Assembly: GCA_018292915.2 (NCBI GenBank)
Contig: JACVVK020000001.1
Coordinates: forward strand, 5,682,501-5,746,500
Reading direction: 5' to 3'
Source: Batillaria attramentaria
Taxonomy: Eukaryota > Mollusca > Gastropoda > Batillariidae
DNA length: 64,000 bases
In this document: one piece after another, positions 62,146 through 64,000 of the stretch
Layout: each line of letters begins with the position of its first letter
Position numbering within the stretch: position 1 is the stretch's first letter
Notes under the pieces: generated by a model
What the model saw: the letters and a program-made list of their open reading frames with translations, nothing else
The model's database searches: none
Told to the model about the DNA's origin: nothing
Translations under genes and position numbers: made by a program

Positions 62146-62287
62146 GTGCTCTTTTACTTTTTACTTGTACTTACGTAGTGTACACTGAGTGATTTTTTTA
62201 ACTTCGGTTTTAGAACTGATGTAAGGCGCCTAGAGCTCGCCTCCCGGGGATAGGCGCCCTATAAATATATTATTATTATTATTATGG
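61470..62287 (+). pseudogene. LINE ORF2 C-terminus, 3' UTR and (ATT)n tail
   Basis: A + strand frame ending at 61876 reads LQSNAARLVLRRSKRDHA, LLRELHWLPVKARIEYKVAT, FGKRSFSYSGPATWNTLP and SFKSNLKTHLFLKYLD, the conserved region after the reverse transcriptase in CR1/RTE/jockey-like LINEs. The 3' UTR holds a GT microsatellite (62083-62140) and ends AGGCGCCCTATAAATATATT plus ATT repeats. The enzyme domains are missing, so it is a 5'-truncated copy. The first 30 or so codons of the open frame (from 61376) are probably flanking sequence. Confidence 0.85.
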
Positions 62288-62715
62288 TACCCTCCCGCCT
62301 TATTTGTCGGTTGCACTCTGCGTAGCCTACTAGTACCTGCACACTCTCACATCCTGTGAGAAGCTACTCAGAATTCATCAGAGAAACTGACTTGTGACAT
62401 GTGAAAGTCCAGTGATGCACTTTCAAGAATTGCGCTGTATAAGTGTGATATAATTCATATTCTTCTTCATATCATCATCATCATCATCATCATTAAGTTG
62501 TTTCTCAACAGAGAAACAACTTTATAGGATGGGGCAGATTTTGCGGCTACGCGCACTGAGCAGCAAGTTTCAGTGATAAACAACAAGACTGACGTTTCTC
62601 CACACAATACATGTACTTTCACGCACTGACAGTCAGTGACGTAACGAAATCTGCGTCATAGACACCTTACGTGCACACTGACTATGCTGCTGCATTCTTT
62701 TTGGCGGGAGTTGTG
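62288..62715. other. Anonymous sequence with short (CAT)n
   Basis: An ATC repeat at 62472-62492. AAGTTGTTTCTCAACAGAGA then AACAACTTTATAGGATGGGG also occurs in part at 63893-63921 (GAAACAACTTTATGGGATG). No gene was recognised. Confidence 0.4.
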
Positions 62716-62716
62716 A

Positions 62717-62717
<1 letters not shown>

Positions 62718-62785
<68 letters not shown>
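62718..62785. repeat. (GT)n microsatellite
   Basis: A GT run of about 66 bp. Confidence 0.95.
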
Positions 62786-63339
62786 TGTAATTGTAGCTAT
62801 GTCCTAAACCATCTCCTTGAAGCGCTTTTCACTTCGAGATTAAATGGGAAGTCACCTTCTCCGGACCTACTTTTCACCATTTTCTCTTGCTGCATTATTA
62901 GAAGAGATATCGCCCATTAAAAAAATAATAATAATAAATAAAATCGGCCATGTAACGTATTTTGACGAAAATGTTGTTCAAATGCCTTCATTTTCTAGAC
63001 TTTGGAAGTTCATCCAATGATACTGGCTGTGTTCGTAGCACAGCTCTGTAGCTCTGACAGATTTTGTGTTAAAAAAAAATATTGCCGAGGTAGGGGTGGT
63101 TTGCATGTAGGACCAAATATCTATGAAAAGACTCCGTCAAATTACTCATTATCCTGTCATTTTTGTCACGTGTGAAAACTGCACATATGACAGGAATTAC
63201 TACATTATCATAGCTTTCGTATTAAGAATAACAGAGCTTTCAGATCTGATAAACTTTTTTTTTTCACATTTCAGCAGGAAGCACTGGTCAAAAGATTTAC
63301 AATTTTGCGATTGCGTAAGCACAATTCAAGGTATTCAAC
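62786..63339. other. Anonymous sequence, no feature seen
   Basis: AT-rich, with no recognised gene or repeat. Confidence 0.4.
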
Positions 63340-63740
63340 TCCACATTTCACCAGCCCTCTAGATCTTCCAGATTTTATTAAATTAACTTGGTCAGGGAAG
63401 TCACAACAGCAACAGGGAAATCGCAAAACATGAACAAACATCCTCTGTCAGACGAGCAGCGTGAGGATGACGTCAAATATTTAGTTCACAGACAAAATCT
63501 GTAAATATCGTGACTGCCTCCGACATTTCACCAGCCCTCTGGATCTTCCAGATTTCATGTAAAAATTAATTCCGTCGGGGAAGTCACAACACCAACAGAG
63601 AAATCACAAGACACGAACAAACATCTTCTGTCAGACGACCTGCATGAAGCTGATGTCAAATGTTTACTTCACGGGATTGACGTCACCTCCTCCTCCCCAC
63701 CCCCCCCCCCCCCGACGTCAAACGTTTAGTTCACTGAATT
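63340..63740. repeat. Diverged tandem duplication of about 182 bp
   Basis: ACATTTCACCAGCCCTCTAG to GACGTCAAATATTTAGTTCA recurs with about 15% differences starting at 63522. A partial third piece (GACGTCAAACGTTTAGTTCA) follows the poly-C run near 63715. Confidence 0.88.
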
Positions 63741-64000
63741 GACGTTCTCTCTGTCTCTCTCGAATAAGATTCTGGATCCGCTTTGGTGTAGCGGATCTAG
63801 TGTCTTTGGTAGATACAGATCTGAAAGAAAGAAAGGAAAAAAAAAAAAAAAAACCCACCGGCAACAATAACAACGAAATAGCAGTAAATTGGGAGAAACA
63901 ACTTTATGGGATGAGCCATTCCTTTTTTTTTTTCTTTTTCTTTTTAAATGTACACAGAGATACTCGCAGAGCTATTATCATCATCAGCAGCAGCAGCAGA

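Overview
The window looks like nuclear DNA from an invertebrate animal, most likely a marine gastropod or other mollusc. This is inferred from very dense (CA)n/(GA)n microsatellites, several tRNA-derived SINE families, remnants of animal LINEs and a PIF/Harbinger transposon, TTAGGG-type telomere-like repeats, and a small cluster of single-exon class A GPCR genes. No species can be named from sequence alone.

Only three host protein-coding genes are well supported, all on the + strand in the right half: GPCR1 (39448-40488), GPCR2 (49850-50890) and GPCR3 (53899-54972). GPCR1 and GPCR2 encode 346 residues each and differ at 11. GPCR3 (357 residues) is an older paralogue, roughly 60% identical by eye. 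The cluster has a mosaic history. GPCR2 shares its coding exon and 3' flank (49476-51613) with GPCR1, but its 5' flank (47788-49471) with GPCR3 (51609-53876). That shared 5' flank holds a likely TATA promoter, intact upstream of GPCR2 but altered upstream of GPCR3, and a 45-bp minisatellite with about 6 units before GPCR2 and about 18 before GPCR3.

Between GPCR1 and GPCR2 lies a 6-kb block of mobile DNA: a 940-bp foldback element, a Harbinger transposase fragment carrying a SINE insertion, and a nearly complete Tx1/L1-like LINE on the - strand with frameshifts in both ORFs.

The left 39 kb has no convincing gene. It holds SINE families (here called A-D) with visible target-site duplications, 3' ends of several LINEs, MITE-like and foldback palindromes (5998-6520, 9735-9890, 10310-10704, 26633-26935, 35610-35826), an interstitial telomere-like tract inside one inverted repeat, and many minisatellites. 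The right end (55-64 kb) holds a 34-bp minisatellite, an 830-bp polypyrimidine tract, an 883-bp inverted-repeat element, a SINE-C copy and a LINE 3' end. The long stretches between are anonymous intergenic or intronic sequence.
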